This document shows positions 1-8,540 of a stretch of 64,000 bases of DNA, one piece after another. Source of the stretch: Nonomuraea fuscirosea (lineage in GTDB: Bacteria; Actinomycetota; Actinomycetes; Streptosporangiales; Streptosporangiaceae); the NCBI RefSeq assembly GCF_003001935.1, contig NZ_PVNG01000014.1, positions 62,001-126,000 on the forward strand, written 5' to 3'. The translations under genes and the position numbers were made by a program. The notes beneath the pieces are model-generated. The model saw only the letters and a list, made by a program, of their open reading frames with translations. It made no database searches and was not told the DNA's origin. Each line of letters opens with the position of its first letter. The stretch's first letter is position 1.

Positions 1-2
1 AG

Positions 3-884
3 GTGGAGGGGGTCCCCTACTTCTCCGCCTTCAAGCAGGGCGCCACGGAGACGGCGAAGTCGCTCGGCATGTCGTACACGCAGGCGGGTCCCGCCACCGC
101 GGACGCGACCGAGCAGGTCCGCATCTTCAACAGCCTGGTCCAGCAGGGCTACGCCGCGATCGCGGTCTCCCCGCTCGACCCCCGCTCGATGAACCCCGCC
201 ATCGCGGCGGCGCGGAAGAAGGGCATCGTGGTCATCACCTCCGACGCCGACGCGCCCGACAGTGAGCGCCAGGTCTTCGTGCAGCAGGCCACCGACGCCG
301 CGCTCGGCGCGACCGTCATGGACCAGATCGCCGCGAAGATGGGCGGCCAGGGCGAGTACGGCATCGTCTCCGGCGCCGCCGACACGCAGACGTTCAACAG
401 CTGGGTGGCCGAGGCGCGCAAGCGGCAGGAGGCCGCGTACCCGAAGATGCAGCTCGTGGGCGGGGTGCGCTACACCACCGACACCGCGCAGGCGCTGAAG
501 GAGGCGCAGGACCTCATGACCGCCAACCCCGACCTCAAGGGCCTCATCGCGGTGCCCTCGACGGCGGTGCCCGGCGTGGCGCAGGCCGTCCAGAACGCCG
601 GCAAGGCCGGGCAGATCGCCGTCTCCGGCTTCGGCTCGCCCAAGACCGCGCGCACGTACGTCGAGTCGGGCGCGATGACCTCCACGGTCCTGTGGGACGT
701 GCCGCAGCTCGGCATCCTGACCGTCTGGGCGATGAAGCAGCTCCTGGACGGCAAGCAGATCGCCGCGGACAACACCGTGCCGGGGCTCAAGCAGCCGGTG
801 AAGTACGACGCCGGCGACAAGACTCTGGTGCTGGGCCCGCCGATGGTCTTCACCAAGTCGAACATCGCGCAGTTCGACTACTAG
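3..884 (+). CDS. Sugar ABC transporter substrate-binding protein, 5' truncated
   Basis: The reading frame is open from the window edge, so the signal peptide and N-terminal residues are missing; 293 residues remain. The text reads as a type 1 periplasmic-binding fold (ribose/AI-2/rhamnose type): an early VSPLDP stretch after a solvent-facing helix, AARKKGIVVITSDAD, and a late LDGKQI segment before the C-terminal strand. It should be a lipoprotein or secreted receptor that delivers a sugar or nucleoside-like ligand to the permeases encoded just downstream. Stop is TAG at 882-884, followed after 7 bases by the ATPase gene, so it belongs to the same operon. The exact ligand cannot be read from the sequence. 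The GTG at position 3 is an internal valine codon, not necessarily a start. Confidence 0.85.
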   Translation: MEGVPYFSAFKQGATETAKSLGMSYTQAGPATADATEQVRIFNSLVQQGYAAIAVSPLDPRSMNPAIAAARKKGIVVITSDADAPDSERQVFVQQATDAALGATVMDQIAAKMGGQGEYGIVSGAADTQTFNSWVAEARKRQEAAYPKMQLVGGVRYTTDTAQALKEAQDLMTANPDLKGLIAVPSTAVPGVAQAVQNAGKAGQIAVSGFGSPKTARTYVESGAMTSTVLWDVPQLGILTVWAMKQLLDGKQIAADNTVPGLKQPVKYDAGDKTLVLGPPMVFTKSNIAQFDY

Positions 885-891
885 GAGCGAC

Positions 892-2388
892 GTGCGGACG
901 ATCCTCTCGGTGACCGGGCTCTCCAAGAGCTTCGGAGCCACCGCCGCGCTCACCGACGTCGGCTTCACGCTGGCGGCCGGCGAGCGGCTGGCCCTGCTCG
1001 GCGAGAACGGCGCCGGCAAGTCCACCCTGATCAAGCTCATCGCCGGCGTGCACCGGCCGGACGCCGGTGAGATGACGCTCGACGGCGAGCCGCACCGGCC
1101 CGCCTCGCCCGGCGCCGCGCTGGCCGCCGGCGTCAGCGTCGTCTACCAGGAGCCGTCGTTCTTCCCGCGGCTTTCCGTGCTGGAGAACCTCTTCGTCGGC
1201 CGCGAGCCGCGCGACCGCCTGACCCAGGTCGACTGGGGCGAGATGCGCACGCGCGGCGTGGAGCTGTTCGGGCGGCTCGGCCTGCCCGTGGAGCTGCTGA
1301 ACCGGCGGATGGACGCGCTCAGCCTGGCCGAGCAGCAGCTCGCCCTGATCGCCAGGGCCGTGGACGTGGACGCCAAGGTGCTGATCCTGGACGAGCCCAC
1401 CTCGATCCTGACCGACGCCGAGGCCCGGCGGCTCTTCCGCGTGGTCCAGCGGCTCTCGGAGGCGGGCGTGGCCATCCTCTACATCACCCACCGCTTCGAG
1501 GAGCTGGAGCACGTCGCGGACCGGTTCATCGTGCTCAAGGACGGCCGCCTGGCCGGCGACCTGCCCGCCGCCGCGGCCGACCACGACCGGATCCTGGAGA
1601 TGATGTCCGGCCGCCCGGTCAACGCCACGATCAGCCGGTCGGTCGCCGACCCCGGTGCCGTGGTGCTGGAGGCGGACGGGATCACGGTGCCGGGCTCGCT
1701 GTCCGGCGTCGGCCTGACCGTGCGCGAGAGCGAGGTCGTCGGCCTGTACGGGCTCGTCGGCGCCGGGCGCACGGAGCTGGCCCTGACCGTCTTCGGCATG
1801 CTGCGCCCCACGGCCGGATCGATGCGGGTGCGCGGCGAGCCGTACGCGCCGAAGAGCCCGCGCGACGCCATGGCGCGCGGCATCGCCTACCTGCCCGAGG
1901 ACAGGAAGACGCAGGGCCTCTTCCCCGGCATGGACACGATGAGCAACCTCACCGCCGTCCTGCTGCCCGCCCTGCTGGGACGCTTCGGCGTCATCCGGCG
2001 GGCCAAGGAGCGCGAGCTCGCCTCCACATGGGTGCGCTCGCTGCGGATCAAGGCCCCGACGCTCGACTTCCCCGTCACCGGCCTGTCCGGCGGGCACCAG
2101 CAGAAGGTGCTCTTCGCCCGGCAGCTCGTCACCGGCCCGGAGATCCTCATCCTCGACGAGCCGACCCGCGGCATCGACGTGGCCACCAAGACCGACATCC
2201 AGCAGCGGCTGGTGGAGGTCGCCCGCGAGGGCACGGCGGTGCTGGTCATCTCCAGCGACCTGCCGGAGCTGCTGGCCGTCTCCGACCGCGTCTACGTCAT
2301 GCGCGAGGGCCGGATGGCCGCCGAGCTGCACGGCGACGACCTGACCGAGGACGCCGTGCTGCGCGCCACGATGGGGGTGAACCGGTGA
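892..2388 (+). CDS. Sugar ABC transporter ATP-binding protein (RbsA/MglA type)
   Basis: A 498-residue protein with two tandem ABC domains. The first has an intact Walker A (GENGAGKST, about residues 38-46), a LSLAEQQ signature and LILDEPTS Walker B. The second has a degenerate Walker A (GLVGAGRTE) but a good LSGGHQQK signature and LILDEPTRGID, the usual asymmetry of ribose/galactose importer ATPases. It would energise import through the two permeases that follow. Start is GTG at 892, chosen because AGGAG lies at 883-887, overlapping the stop of the binding-protein gene. The 3' end overlaps the next gene as GTGA, indicating translational coupling. Confidence 0.94.
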   Translation: MRTILSVTGLSKSFGATAALTDVGFTLAAGERLALLGENGAGKSTLIKLIAGVHRPDAGEMTLDGEPHRPASPGAALAAGVSVVYQEPSFFPRLSVLENLFVGREPRDRLTQVDWGEMRTRGVELFGRLGLPVELLNRRMDALSLAEQQLALIARAVDVDAKVLILDEPTSILTDAEARRLFRVVQRLSEAGVAILYITHRFEELEHVADRFIVLKDGRLAGDLPAAAADHDRILEMMSGRPVNATISRSVADPGAVVLEADGITVPGSLSGVGLTVRESEVVGLYGLVGAGRTELALTVFGMLRPTAGSMRVRGEPYAPKSPRDAMARGIAYLPEDRKTQGLFPGMDTMSNLTAVLLPALLGRFGVIRRAKERELASTWVRSLRIKAPTLDFPVTGLSGGHQQKVLFARQLVTGPEILILDEPTRGIDVATKTDIQQRLVEVAREGTAVLVISSDLPELLAVSDRVYVMREGRMAAELHGDDLTEDAVLRATMGVNR

Positions 2389-3371
2389 GCGCCGTGTCCG
2401 CCGTGACGGCCCCGTCGCCGCGCCTGCTGACCCTGCTGCGCGACGCGCTGCTGCCGATCCTCCTCGTCGCCGAGGTGATCTTCTTCGGCCTGGCCGCCCC
2501 CGACTTCCTGTCCGCCTCCAACCTCGCGAACGTGGTGATCAACTCGGCCGACCTGGCCCTGCTGGCGGCCGGGATGACGCTGGTCGTGCTGCTGGCCGGG
2601 ATCGACGTGTCGGTCGGCCCGATGCTGGGCGTGGTCGCCTGGGTCGGCGCCTCACTGTTCGTGGCCGGCCTGCCGCCGCTGCTCGTGGTGCTGGCCTCGG
2701 TGCTGCTCGGCGGGCTGCTCGGCGCGGTCAACGCCGGGCTGATCGTCGGCGGGCGGATCTCCCCCATCATCGCCACGCTGGGCACCGCCGCCGTCTTCAA
2801 GACCGTGCTGTTCGTCCTGTGGAACAGCACCGACGTCTTCGCCGGGCCCGTCGTGCCGGTGCTCGGTCCCGCGCGGGCGGGCGGCTTCCCGCTGGTCGGC
2901 GTGGTCGTCCTGGTGGTGTTCGGGATCTTCGCGTACGTCCTGCGTCACCGCGTGTTCGGCCGGCGGCTGTTCGCCATCGGCAACGACGCCGAGGGCGCGC
3001 GGCTGCTGGGCGTGCCCGTCGGCCGCACCTCGTTCGTGGCGTACGTGCTGGTGGGAGCCCTCGTCGGCATCGCGGCCCTGATCTACGTGGGCCGGGTCGG
3101 CGTGGTGCAGGCCACCGCCGGGCAGGAGCTGACCCTGCCCGCCATCGCCGCCGTGGTCGTCGGCGGCACCAGCATCCTGGGCGGCGAGGGCGGCGTGCTG
3201 CGCACCCTCGGCGGCCTGGTCTTCATCGCGCTGCTGCAGAACGGAGTCGTCCTCATGGGCGTGCCTCCGCTGTGGAACGGGGTGCTGGTCGGCCTGGCCG
3301 TCGCCCTCGCGGTGGCCTTCGACGTCCTGACCAGACGCACCCTCGACAAGCGGATCGGAGCGCGGAAATGA
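2385..3371 (+). CDS. Sugar ABC transporter permease (RbsC type), first copy
   Basis: A 328-residue very hydrophobic protein with about nine membrane segments, matching the BPD_transp_2 family of ribose-type importers. Diagnostic features are AGIDVSVGPMLG in the first half and VVGGTSILGGEGG near the C-terminus, both conserved in RbsC-like permeases. GTG at 2385 overlaps the ATPase stop (GTGA), which fixes this start despite a longer open frame upstream. Its own stop overlaps the next permease as ATGA. It should pair with the second permease as a heterodimeric membrane channel. Confidence 0.93.
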   Translation: MSAVSAVTAPSPRLLTLLRDALLPILLVAEVIFFGLAAPDFLSASNLANVVINSADLALLAAGMTLVVLLAGIDVSVGPMLGVVAWVGASLFVAGLPPLLVVLASVLLGGLLGAVNAGLIVGGRISPIIATLGTAAVFKTVLFVLWNSTDVFAGPVVPVLGPARAGGFPLVGVVVLVVFGIFAYVLRHRVFGRRLFAIGNDAEGARLLGVPVGRTSFVAYVLVGALVGIAALIYVGRVGVVQATAGQELTLPAIAAVVVGGTSILGGEGGVLRTLGGLVFIALLQNGVVLMGVPPLWNGVLVGLAVALAVAFDVLTRRTLDKRIGARK

Positions 3372-4351
3372 CAACGACAGCCGTGGCCAGGCGCTCGCTG
3401 CGCGACCGGCTGAGCGACCGCCGGGTGTTCCTCGCGGTGCTCGTCGTCGCGCTCGGCGCCCTGATGAGCGTGCTGTCGCCGTACTTCCTCCAGGTGGGCA
3501 ACCTCCTGGCGATGACGCAGTACGGCGCGGTCATCGGCCTGCTGGCCCTCGGCCAGGCGCTCGTCATCCTGGGCGGCAGGGGCGGCATCGACCTGTCCGT
3601 GGGGTCGGTGCTGAGCCTGTCGGGCATCGTCATGGGGCTGCTCGCGCAGAACGCCGGGCTCAGCCCGTGGGTGGCCGCGCTGGTCACCGTCGTCTTCGGC
3701 GGCCTGCTCGGCTCGGTGAACGGCTTCATGATCGCCCGGCTCGGGTTGCCGCCGCTCATCGTCACGCTGAGCACGCTCTTCCTGTACGGTGCCCTCGCGC
3801 AGGTGCTGACCGGCGGCGGCCAGCTCGGCGGGTTCGACGGAGGCGGCTTCCCCGCGCTGGGGCAGAGCGCGATCCTCGGCGTCCCCACCCAGGTGCTCCT
3901 GGTCCTGGCGCCGATGTACGCGCTGGCCATCTGGGCGCAGAACCGCACGGCGTTCGGCCGCCGCCTGCACCAGGCCGGCACCAGCGACCGGGCCGCGGGG
4001 CTGGCCGGGATCGACGTGCGGCGGCTGCGGTTCCGGCTCTACGTCCTGTCGGGCGCGCTGGCCGCGCTCGGCGCCGTGGTGACCAACGCCTGGCTGCTCA
4101 CCGCCAGGCCCAGCGCGGGCACCGGCATGGAGCTGCAGGCGATCACCATCGCGGTGCTCGGCGGCATCGACATCTTCGGCGGCCGGGGGCACCTCAGCGG
4201 GGTCCTGCTGGCGCTCGCCGTCGTGGTCGTGCTGTCGTGGGGGCTGCAGCTGGCGCAGGTCGGCAACTCCGTGCAGACCGGCATCCTCGGCCTGGTCCTC
4301 GTCGGCGCGGCCCTGCTGAACAACCTGATCGGCAGGAAGGCCGCCGGATGA
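3368..4351 (+). CDS. Sugar ABC transporter permease (RbsC type), second copy
   Basis: A 327-residue membrane protein of the same family as its upstream neighbour but clearly diverged. It carries GRGGIDLSVGSVLSLSG and AVLGGIDIFGGRGHLSG, the conserved loops of RbsC-like permeases. ATG at 3368 overlaps the previous stop (ATGA), and the stop overlaps the kinase start (GGATGA), so the two permeases and the kinase are translationally coupled. Two distinct permeases are also found in the AI-2 (LsrC/LsrD) and rhamnose (RhaP/RhaQ) importers, so a heterodimer is likely; the substrate remains unknown. Confidence 0.93.
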   Translation: MTTTAVARRSLRDRLSDRRVFLAVLVVALGALMSVLSPYFLQVGNLLAMTQYGAVIGLLALGQALVILGGRGGIDLSVGSVLSLSGIVMGLLAQNAGLSPWVAALVTVVFGGLLGSVNGFMIARLGLPPLIVTLSTLFLYGALAQVLTGGGQLGGFDGGGFPALGQSAILGVPTQVLLVLAPMYALAIWAQNRTAFGRRLHQAGTSDRAAGLAGIDVRRLRFRLYVLSGALAALGAVVTNAWLLTARPSAGTGMELQAITIAVLGGIDIFGGRGHLSGVLLALAVVVVLSWGLQLAQVGNSVQTGILGLVLVGAALLNNLIGRKAAG

Positions 4352-5322
4352 CGACCCAGAACGACCGGCCCGCGGACGACCGGCGCGTGGACGTGCTGGC
4401 CGTCGGTGATGCCAGTGTCGACTACTTCGTGCATGTGCCGCACATCGCGGTGGCCGACGACAAGGCGATCGGCCGGCTGGCCGGCGTGCACGGCGGCGGC
4501 ATGAGCGCCAACCTGGCCGCCGCGGCGAGCTTCGCCGGGGCCAGGGCGGCGCTGGCCACGGCGGTGGGCGCGGACGACCTCGGCCGGCAGGCCCTCGACC
4601 GGCTCGCGGCCCAGGGCGTGGACGTCTCCGCCAGCGTCACCGTACCCGGCGGGCACACCTGGTTCTGCGTGATCCAGCTCGACCCCAGCGGCGAGAAGTC
4701 CCTGGTCGGCGCGGTGACCGAGGTGAAGATCCCGGCCGTGGGCCAGATCTCCGACGAGCTGCTGCGCACGGCGCGGCTGGTCGCGCCGCTGGCGGACGAC
4801 CTCGACTGGGCCATCGCCCTGGCCGGACGGGCCGGGGCGGGCGGCGCGAAGGTGGCCGTGGACCTGGAGCCCGACGCGGTCGCCGGCCGGCTCGACCAGG
4901 TGCGGGAGCTGGCCCGGCTCAGCGACCTCGTCTTCTGCAACCAGCGCACCGCCGACGTGCTGGCCGGCGGCGACCCCGCGCGCTGCGCCGCGCTGCTGCT
5001 CGCGGCCGGCGCCGGCGCCGTCGTGGTGACCAGGGGGCGGGCCGGCGCCCTCTGCTTCGCCCCCGGGCAGAGCTGGTCGGCGCGCGGGCCGGAGATCGAG
5101 GTCGTGGACACCACCGGCGCGGGCGACACGCTGGCCGGGGCGTTCACCGGGTCCTGGATCCGCGGGCGGTCCCTGGCCGACAGCCTGCGCGCCGGGGTCG
5201 CCGCGGCCTCGCTCTGCGTCGGGCGGCTCGGCTCACGCGCCTATCTCGATGCCGGGACCGGCATCGATTCTCTCGTGCGGAACGTCACTCTCGACGCCGC
5301 TCCTCCCCTGCAAGGATTCTGA
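4348..5322 (+). CDS. PfkB-family carbohydrate or nucleoside kinase
   Basis: A 324-residue ribokinase-fold kinase. The N-terminal PfkB signature is seen as GGGMSANLAAAASFAGA followed by ATAVGADDLG, and the C-terminal signature is DTTGAGDTLAGAF, with the anion hole GAGD and the catalytic base Asp260. It would phosphorylate a sugar or nucleoside moiety after import. ATG at 4348 overlaps the permease stop, and its own TGA shares a base with the next ATG (TGATG). The pairing with an ADP-ribosylglycohydrolase-family gene hints at phosphorylation of ribose or a ribosylated compound; that is inference from context only. Confidence 0.92.
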   Translation: MTTQNDRPADDRRVDVLAVGDASVDYFVHVPHIAVADDKAIGRLAGVHGGGMSANLAAAASFAGARAALATAVGADDLGRQALDRLAAQGVDVSASVTVPGGHTWFCVIQLDPSGEKSLVGAVTEVKIPAVGQISDELLRTARLVAPLADDLDWAIALAGRAGAGGAKVAVDLEPDAVAGRLDQVRELARLSDLVFCNQRTADVLAGGDPARCAALLLAAGAGAVVVTRGRAGALCFAPGQSWSARGPEIEVVDTTGAGDTLAGAFTGSWIRGRSLADSLRAGVAAASLCVGRLGSRAYLDAGTGIDSLVRNVTLDAAPPLQGF

Positions 5323-6377
5323 TGATCACTCTTCTGGACCGCATCCACGGCAGCCTGGCCGCCGCCTGCATCGCCGACGCCCTCGGCGCCCCCACCGAGG
5401 AACGCTCCATCCCCGAGATCCGGCGGCTGTTCGGGCACCGGGTGGAGAGCTTCCACGCGCCGCTGCCCGACGCGCCGTACGCGGTCGGGCGCGGGCCGGC
5501 CCAGATCACCGACGACTCCAGCCAGATGCTGCTGCTGGCCGAGGCGTTCATCGCGCACGACGGGGACGTCACGCCCGAGGTCATGGCCGACCTGCTCATC
5601 GGCTGGTCCGGCAATCCCGACTACTTCCCCCACTTCGCCGGCCCCACCACCCGCCGGGCGATCGAGCGGCTCAAGGCCGGCGAGGATCCCTGGGAGGTCG
5701 GCCGGTCGGGCCGCATCATGAGCGAGGGCGCCAGCAACGGCGGCGCCATGCGGGTCGCCCCCGCCGGCCTGGTGCACCCCGGCGACATCGAGGGCGCGGT
5801 GCGCGCCGCGCACCTGACGTGCGTGCCCAGCCACCACACGAACATCGGCGTCGCCGGCGCCGCGGCCATCGCCGCCGCCACCGCCGCGGCGTGCGTGGAC
5901 GGCGCCGACCTGTTCCAGGTCGTCCGGGCCGCGCGGCACGGCGCGGAGCTCGGCGAGCGGCTGGGCTCCGAGCAGGGCCGGCACGTCCCCGGACCGTCGG
6001 TCGCCGAGCGGATCGACCTCGCGGTCACGCTCGCGGTGCAGTCGCGCGACCTGGACGACGCCATCGAACGGATCGCCGCCGTCATCGGCACCGGGCTGCC
6101 CGCGGCCGAGGCGTGCCCGGCCGCCATCGGTTTGCTCGTGGCGGCCGGCGGCGACCCGTTCCAGACCGCGGTCGCGGCGGCCACCGCCGGCGGCGACTCC
6201 GACACGGTGGGCTGCATGGCGGCGGCCGTCGCGGGCGCGCTCAACGGCGTCGCCGCGCTGCCCGCCGAGACCGTCGCCCGGGTCGAGCAGGCCAACGGGC
6301 TGGACCTGGCCGGCGTGGCGGCCCGCCTGACGGCGGTCGCCCGCCCGGTGCCCGCGGGCCTGGTCAGCCGGTCCTGA
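5322..6377 (+). CDS. ADP-ribosylglycohydrolase (DraG/ARH-like) family protein
   Basis: A 351-residue protein with the family layout: GSLAAACIADALGAPTE near residues 10-26, the metal-binding ITDDSSQM (Thr63, Asp64, Asp65), SNGGAMRVAPAGL, and the C-terminal GGDSDTVG with Asp292 and Asp294. All the residues that hold the two metals in characterised ADP-ribosylhydrolases appear to be present, so it is probably active. Known members remove ADP-ribose from proteins or small molecules. Here it is the last gene of an import operon with a kinase, which fits a small-molecule N- or O-glycosidase rather than protein de-modification. Its 3' end overlaps the convergent GH5 gene by 14 bases. Confidence 0.9.
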   Translation: MITLLDRIHGSLAAACIADALGAPTEERSIPEIRRLFGHRVESFHAPLPDAPYAVGRGPAQITDDSSQMLLLAEAFIAHDGDVTPEVMADLLIGWSGNPDYFPHFAGPTTRRAIERLKAGEDPWEVGRSGRIMSEGASNGGAMRVAPAGLVHPGDIEGAVRAAHLTCVPSHHTNIGVAGAAAIAAATAAACVDGADLFQVVRAARHGAELGERLGSEQGRHVPGPSVAERIDLAVTLAVQSRDLDDAIERIAAVIGTGLPAAEACPAAIGLLVAAGGDPFQTAVAAATAGGDSDTVGCMAAAVAGALNGVAALPAETVARVEQANGLDLAGVAARLTAVARPVPAGLVSRS

Positions 6378-7734
6378 GCTGGTCGAGGAGCGGGGTGCGG
6401 ACGTCGCAGTTGGCGAGGGCGAACGAGTCGGCGAGGGCGATCAGGTCGTCGTCGCCGAGCCCGCGGAACAGCTCGGCGTACTCGTACGCCAGCGGCTGGG
6501 CGACCGCGATGTTCAGGATGAGCGTCCTGACCCAGTCGAAACGGCCCCACGGGTAGGGATCGAAGCCGGGGACCTCGCGGGCGATCAGCTCCTGGAACGG
6601 CTCGGTCACCTCGGCGACGCCCCGGCCGTCGCTGCCCCACTGGTCGGCGCCCAGGCGGTTCTTCTTCGCCACGAAGTCCCCGAACCTGGTCAGGTACGCC
6701 GAGTCCGGCCGGACCATGACCACGCCCTGCCGGCCGAGGTCCTTGTACATCCAGATGGACCAGCCGGCCCCGTCCCGGCGGTAGATGTCGAGCTGGTCGT
6801 CGAGGAGCCGCCGGCGCATGGCGTCCACCCGCTCGTCACCGGTGTAGATGGGACCGAACTCCCCCACCCAGACCGGCGTCCCGGTCCGGCGGCAGTACGC
6901 GGTGCGGTCGGCGTACTTGGCCTCCAGCGCCGCCCTGTCGTAGTGCCGGCCGTCGGTGACACCCGGGTAGTCCCCGCCGCGGCCCAGGCCGGGGGCGGCG
7001 TAGTCGTGGCAGACGTAGACGGTGTTCTCCCACGGCTCGGCGAAGACGTCGAACTCCGTCGAGTACGTGTTGCCGTCGAGGAACAGTATGTGGCGGTCGT
7101 CCACCTTCCTGATGGCCTCGACCAGGCGGCGGTAGAAGGGCCCGACCACCTCCCGCGACTCGTCCGCCGGCTCGTTGATCGGGTTGTACCCGGCCACCCA
7201 CGGGTTGTCCTTGTAGTGGTCGGCGATGTGCTCCCACATGGCCACCACCCGGTCCTGGAAGTGCGGGTGCTCCCAGAACGCGGCCCGGTGCGTGGGGTTG
7301 TCGGAGTGCCAGTGGTGGTTCTGCCCGCCCGGCAGCGCGTGCAGGTCGATGACCGAGTAGACGCCGTGCCGCGCGCACGCCTCGACGGCCCGGTCGAGGT
7401 GCCGGAACCCGTCCTCCTTGAACACGAACGGCGCGCGGTCGTCCTCGAAGTGGTGGTAGTTGACCGGGATCCGGACGCAGTTCAGGCCGGCCCCGGCCAG
7501 CAGTTCCGCGTCGGCGTCGGCGAAGAACGCGCTCAGCAGCCGGTCGAAGAAGAGCTCGTAGCGCTCCTCGCCGAGCACGGCGCGGACGGTGGCGCGCATC
7601 AGCGACTCGTTGCCGGAATAGCCGGTGATGAAGTTCTCCATGTTGAGCCAGCCGCCCACGGCGACGCCGCGCAGGCGTACGGTGGCGCCGCTCTCGTCGA
7701 CGAACCGGCGGCCCTCGGTGCGCAGAAACGTCAT
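6364..7734 (-). CDS. Glycoside hydrolase family 5 (cellulase-type) enzyme
   Basis: A 456-residue protein without a signal peptide, so cytoplasmic. It opens with LRGVAVGGWLNMENF, the typical GH5 first strand. The acid/base is in PINEPADE (Glu near residue 188) and the nucleophile in WVGEFGPIY (Glu near residue 291). It is the last gene of a minus-strand operon with an oligosaccharide importer and would hydrolyse the imported beta-linked oligosaccharides. Start is ATG at 7734, with GTAGGAG a few bases upstream; an in-frame open stretch further upstream overlaps the permease and lacks a better start. Substrate (gluco-, manno- or xylo-oligosaccharide) is not decidable here. Confidence 0.9.
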   Translation of the reverse strand: MTFLRTEGRRFVDESGATVRLRGVAVGGWLNMENFITGYSGNESLMRATVRAVLGEERYELFFDRLLSAFFADADAELLAGAGLNCVRIPVNYHHFEDDRAPFVFKEDGFRHLDRAVEACARHGVYSVIDLHALPGGQNHHWHSDNPTHRAAFWEHPHFQDRVVAMWEHIADHYKDNPWVAGYNPINEPADESREVVGPFYRRLVEAIRKVDDRHILFLDGNTYSTEFDVFAEPWENTVYVCHDYAAPGLGRGGDYPGVTDGRHYDRAALEAKYADRTAYCRRTGTPVWVGEFGPIYTGDERVDAMRRRLLDDQLDIYRRDGAGWSIWMYKDLGRQGVVMVRPDSAYLTRFGDFVAKKNRLGADQWGSDGRGVAEVTEPFQELIAREVPGFDPYPWGRFDWVRTLILNIAVAQPLAYEYAELFRGLGDDDLIALADSFALANCDVRTPLLDQLRTG

Positions 7735-7742
7735 GCCCTCTC

Positions 7743-8540
7743 CTACTTCAACGCGCCGGCCGCCAGGCCGCGCTCGAACAGTCCCTGCAGGCAGAGATAG
7801 GCCGCGATCTCGGGGATCGCGGTGATCACCGCGCTGGCCAGGACCTTGGTCTGGTCGTTGCTGAACTGGCTGACGAAGAACTGCGGCAGCAGCGTGATCG
7901 TCTGCTTGGCCGGGTCCTGGATGAGGACCAGCGGCAGCAGGTACGAGTTCCACGCCCCGATCAGCGTCAGCACGACGATCGCCGCGCCGATCGGCCGCGT
8001 CATCGGCAGCACGATGTAACGGAAGGCCGTGAAGACGCCGGCGCCGTCGACCCGCGCCGCGTCGAACAGCGAGTCGGGCACCCCGTCGATGAACTTGCGG
8101 GTGAGCAGCACGGCGAAGGGGATCTGCAGCGCCGCCAGCGGCAGCACGACCGCCCAGTACGTGTCGTACACGCCGAGGGCCAGGGTGGTCGCGAACAGCG
8201 GGGTGAGCAGGACGACCTCGGGCAGCGTGAGCGCGGCCAGGATCAGCCAGAAGTAGACCTCCTTGGCGCGGATGCGCAGCTTGGAGAAGCCGAACGCGGC
8301 CAGCATGGTCAGCACGTACACGATCACGATCGTCGAGACGGCGATGATCGCGCTGTTCCTGAAGAACGTCCCGACCGCGCCGACCGAGAACACCGCCTGG
8401 TAGTTGCCCAGCCCCTCGCCCGCCAGCGACCCCTGGACCATGGCGACCAGGGGGAACACGTACGGGATGATCATCAGGGTGGCGACGAGCTGGAGCAGCA
8501 GCCGCGTCGAGCGGCGACGGGCCTCAAACACCGGGCTCAC
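7743..8540 (-). CDS. Carbohydrate ABC transporter permease (MalG type)
   Basis: A 265-residue inner-membrane permease with six predicted membrane segments and the BPD_transp_1 EAA-type loop around FDAARVDGAG, as in MalG-family subunits. GTG at 8540 is chosen because AGGAAGG sits a few bases upstream; an ATG at 8558 in the same frame has no such site. The gene overlaps the 3' end of the upstream permease by 17 bases, and its stop is 8 bases before the GH5 start, so the operon is tightly coupled. Confidence 0.92.
   Translation of the reverse strand: MSPVFEARRRSTRLLLQLVATLMIIPYVFPLVAMVQGSLAGEGLGNYQAVFSVGAVGTFFRNSAIIAVSTIVIVYVLTMLAAFGFSKLRIRAKEVYFWLILAALTLPEVVLLTPLFATTLALGVYDTYWAVVLPLAALQIPFAVLLTRKFIDGVPDSLFDAARVDGAGVFTAFRYIVLPMTRPIGAAIVVLTLIGAWNSYLLPLVLIQDPAKQTITLLPQFFVSQFSNDQTKVLASAVITAIPEIAAYLCLQGLFERGLAAGALK

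Noticed and set aside
6364..6377. Fourteen-base overlap of convergent genes as a regulatory antisense device
   Set aside because: Short 3' overlaps are common in compact actinobacterial operons; nothing further supports regulation.
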